NCBI GenBank assembly: GCA_021292105.1
Contig: CM037870.1
Location: forward strand, 26,645,416-26,709,415
DNA from: Anadara kagoshimensis
Lineage: Eukaryota; Mollusca; Bivalvia; Arcoida; Arcidae
DNA: 64,000 bases
Reading direction: 5' to 3'
Shown piece by piece: positions 60,911-64,000 of the stretch. The stretch's first letter is position 1; the number at the start of each line of letters is the position of its first letter. A model generated the notes under the pieces. That model was not told where the DNA came from, searched no databases, and saw only the letters and a list, made by a program, of their open reading frames with translations. Position numbers and translations under genes: made by a program.

Positions 60911-61997
60911 CATCATCAACAGTCCTGTGTATAGAGAGAAAATTGTCACTGTGTGGAAATGTTTTCCAGAAAACATGTGAAAACAATTAATATATTTATT
61001 TCTATACAAACGAAAAACAATCACGCGTTCAAAATGAGTATACACGATTCAATATTATGAAGTCAAAATACCAAATTGAGTAAAAGTGCAACTGCATACA
61101 AAACTATAGAAATGGCTTAATGCAAAACATGCTCAAAGAACAAAGTCACATTACGTGCAAACACGCGTTTGAAATGAACATACACAATGGAATATCATGA
61201 AGTCAAAATGCCATATTGAGTAAAAGTGCAACTTCAAACAAAACTGTATAAATGGCCTAATGCAAAACGTTCTCAGAGAACAAAGCTACATTACGCGCAA
61301 ATGCACGAAACAGCTTACAACTGCAAAATTGCTTCACGAACTGTCTTCTAACTTTAAAATATGGTCATGAAAATTATTAATATACATGTAAACAGTTAAG
61401 ACAATGACTTTCCTAATTTAAAACGTTATGCAAGAGTAATTACAAATTATGATTTATATCTTGAGGAAGTAGAGGGCGTTAAAATCATCCGACCATGACA
61501 GACAGAAATGTCGGCTGCTCAAGGACATAATTAGCATACACTATTTCATTCATAATAAGCAGATCTCCTCCAATCCGTGACAGAATTGTACGGCGTGTGA
61601 ACCAATGGATCTTTTCATTAAGGAAAGCAACCAATGAATGCAGACGTTTCAAGAAAAAACAAACAACACAGTGAACATGACTTTTTGTAAAAGCCGGGAT
61701 ATCAATGGGTGCGATTTTGGCATGCCAAGTAACCAATGAATGGAGAATTTGATGCATATTTTATATCGCATACTTCAAGCATGTCATTCATTCTCATTCG
61801 TGTGCCCTCAATCATAATGAAAGTAATTTAAAATACATATTAAACCGCTGAAGCATTGGTGATTATATTATCAAGTTGTCATGGCATGATTTGCACTTAC
61901 AAATTTTGTTCGTGCTTAATTGCTATGTTATATGTATGTGCTACAGAATATTCAGAAACAAGTTCACTTCTTGAAGATGCATGTTATATGCATACAT
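60911..61997. other. No gene; local duplicated block
   Basis: Two similar ~130-bp blocks (61044-61160 and 61177-61290) share ATGAAGTCAAAATACCA, TTGAGTAAAAGTGCAACT, ATGGC-TAATGCAAAAC and CAAAGNNACATTACG. The rest, including the 61485-61757 frame with its repeated ACCAATGAATG motifs, shows no recognisable protein. Confidence 0.5.
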
Positions 61998-62345
61998 ATA
62001 CAGTCAAACCTGTCGATCAATACCACCCAAACGAACCAGTAAAGTGACCTTTATATACAGGTTTCAAATAATATAAATATGAACAATTGAGATACATTCT
62101 ACTGGCCTTTATTAGCAGATGGTCCTTATATAGAGGTGACTTTAAGGCAGGTTTGACAGTCAAATCTGCCTTAAGGCCACCTCTGTATAAGAACTATGTG
62201 TTTTGAAAGGCTAGTAAAATTTTATCCATATTGCTCTTTATTCATGTTATTTAAACATGTATACATTGTATAAGGGTCACCTTTCCATAAAGGTCGCTTT
62301 TACTAGTTTCTCTGGTTTGTCTTACAGACTGTTTGACTATAGATA
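61998..62345. mobile_element. Two MITE copies in head-to-head inverted orientation
   Basis: 61998-62160 (-) and 62157-62345 (+) share the end AACCTGCCTTAAGG and internal TTTATTCATGTTATTTAAAC / AGGTCGCTTTTACTAG. They meet at GCAGGTTTGACAGTCAAATCTGCC, forming a palindrome. A third copy (+) follows at 62437-62625. Confidence 0.7.
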
Positions 62346-62436
62346 CAAATATAGTAAATTGAAATTCATTTGAATGTCCCTAATGAATTCAACAATTTGC
62401 CAGCGGCACTTTGATGTCAAGCAAATTGCAAATACT

Positions 62437-62625
62437 CGTACAGTTCAAACCTGCCTTAAAGGACATTTCTGTATAAGGATCATCTGCTTTGAAAGGCAAG
62501 TAAAATTTGATCCTAATTGCTCCTTATTCGTGTTATTGGAACCTGTATATAGGGGTCACCTGTCCATGAAGATCACTTTTACTGGTTCATCTGGTTGGCC
62601 TTATAGACTGTTTCATTGTAGACAG
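62437..62625 (+). mobile_element. MITE with AACCTGCCTTAAAGG end, third copy
   Basis: AGTTCAAACCTGCCTTAAAG opens. GCTCCTTATTCGTGTTATTG and TCACTTTTACTGGTTCATCT follow, and the copy ends near TTATAGACTGTTTCATTGTAG. Confidence 0.65.
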
Positions 62626-62649
62626 AAGTAAATTGAAATTCATTCGGAC

Positions 62650-63735
62650 GTGCCTAATTAATCCAACATTGTCACTTACACTCTGAAATCAAGCAAATTG
62701 CCAATGCTCATATATGCAAAATCTAATCTGCAGATTAAATGAGCTACAGAACGTTTCTGCTGACGTAAATGCGGAAAACCATTGACATACACAAAAAGTA
62801 CATTACAAACAAGGAAGATAATGATAATCACAAATCCATTTTCGAGACCAGGAACATAAAACTGATTGGGGGGGGGGGGGTGCAACATAATTATGACAAA
62901 ATGGTAAACATGTAGTGCACCAAGTTCTGTGTAAAACGTTAACCAACCATTTAACTTGTGACGGGGGGTTACGATACATGCATATTACAATTATGAAAAC
63001 AAGATTAAATATGAACGACCTTGAGGCTCGTAGTTTTACGATTCGCCGATTCGCGTTCGTGTCTATGGAGCTGTGTCACCTTGCAAAACTGTAACATGAA
63101 TAAACCGGAGCATGTTCACATGGCAAAGGTTAGAAAAGTAAGGAAGAATAAATAGTGTAGAAAATAGAAAAAATGTCATTTACAGCTGTTCTTAGAGAAT
63201 ATCTTTAGGGCAAAGTAAGAGATGTACTGATACAGATGATATAGATGACTGTAGTTTTTTATTATTTGAATTACGTGCATTAATTAATCATAAATGGGAA
63301 CATACGTCTTTATTATTAAAATAAGGTCGTTATCGTTTAGTTTTTTTTTGTTCTTGTAGATAAGCAAGTTGATTTTATCAGAACATCGAGTTTGAGTTTA
63401 AAACAAATACATGTCCTTATACTCTAATTCACATTCTTCAAATCAAAACCTTCCAGATTTCTTGAAGACTACGTATTCATGCTAACTTGTCGGTTTCTGA
63501 GTTTGAATTATGAAACTTAAAAAATATTTCTATGGTCATTATCATTAATATGACCAACACTCGTGCGTCATTCACTAGTATCTTGTCTGATTTCGGTTTC
63601 ATCGCATACGCAAAACATATATAACCTCAAGTCATAACTTACATGATGTACATATAAAATATTTGTAGACCATTCTAATGACTTCATTCAGAAACTTATC
63701 AAACCAACATTTCAAATATAGATGATATATTCAAA
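62650..63735. other. No gene seen
   Basis: Contains a G10 run (62871-62881) and AT-rich unique DNA. No protein-like frame. Confidence 0.4.
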
Positions 63736-63739
63736 ACTT

Positions 63740-63985
63740 GATTATTATAGGCTTTCAAAAAGTTTATGGCCGTCATCACAATATTGTTGATAAGAATGAA
63801 GTCTCTATATCCAAAATAACCTTGGTTATATTTGACATCCCATAGTTCCGTTTCCCTTTCATTCTCAATTTTGATTTTACACGTGTGGCGGGTTTAGGTA
63901 GCTGAACAGGATGCGCGCTTACCAAGCTGGAGCACCCTGCCTTACTTCCCTAAACTTGAAAGTTTATGTCTCAGTTTTCATGGTT
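63740..63985 (+). repeat. Retroelement 3'-end fragment (+)
   Basis: The ORF tail (AAAAAGTTTATGGCCGTCAT, ATTGTTGATAAGAATGA) and then the UTR blocks TTTTACACGTGTGGCGGGTT and GAGCACCCTGCC run to the window edge. Confidence 0.7.
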
Positions 63986-64000
63986 TAAAATTTGCTTTAG

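Noticed and set aside
61485-61757. 90-aa ORF with repeated histidine/leucine motifs
   Set aside because: The motifs come from repeated ACCAATGAATG DNA; no start context, neighbours or domain support a gene.

Overview
The window is animal nuclear DNA: AT-rich, intron-containing, and dense with microsatellites, MITE-like foldback elements, tRNA-derived SINEs and dead retroelement pieces. The style of the repeats and the retroelement and gene families point to a lophotrochozoan, most likely a bivalve mollusc. That placement is inferred from family resemblance, not from a database search. Two host genes can be assembled exon by exon: a front-end fatty acyl desaturase (+ strand, 12163-23483, 10 coding exons, 431 aa, reading frame fully intact) and an NR4A-type orphan nuclear receptor (- strand, about 52386 down to 36147).

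Region 1-9140 is the most unusual. A ~780-bp interspersed repeat occurs at 1-782. A second copy is split (1643-2089 and 8621-8962) by a 6.5-kb mobile element at 2090-8620. The element has terminal inverted repeats starting AGTAGTTA, a 6-bp target duplication TCTGTC, an A32/FtsK-HerA-like packaging ATPase gene with zinc fingers and a Gln/Pro tract, two small ORFs behind it, and a divergent pair of other genes (one with a P2X7-C-terminal-like domain). It resembles a shortened Polinton/Maverick (adintovirus-like) element without polymerase B or integrase. Its left side carries a fold-back rearrangement that duplicates and inverts the ATPase promoter and 5' half next to a second internal terminus.

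Region 9140-12120 holds a tRNA-like SINE, a reverse-transcriptase relic and a mariner-like MITE. Region 12163-23483 is the desaturase gene (cytochrome b5 domain with HPGG; HDYGH, HFQHH and QIEHH boxes), whose introns are filled with foldbacks, MITEs and SINEs. Region 23500-36050 has no convincing gene; it holds SINEs, MITEs and many short 3' fragments of one retroelement family in both orientations.

Region 36147-52560 is the NR4A gene on the - strand: A/B domain, two zinc-finger exons, hinge, and ligand-binding-domain exons, with a ~10-kb first intron. Two candidate first exons each lie downstream of a full CRE (TGACGTCA), which fits the known cAMP/CREB responsiveness of NR4A genes. Five of the exons each carry an apparent one-base frameshift while splice sites and protein domains stay intact. 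This means either assembly indels or a recently inactivated gene. The first intron carries a 96-bp minisatellite and long CT and GT arrays.

Region 52600-64000 is repeat-rich: reverse-transcriptase relics in both orientations (the longest at 57440-58560), a decayed GPCR-like fragment, and MITE copies related to those in the desaturase introns. No tRNA, rRNA or CRISPR features are supported.
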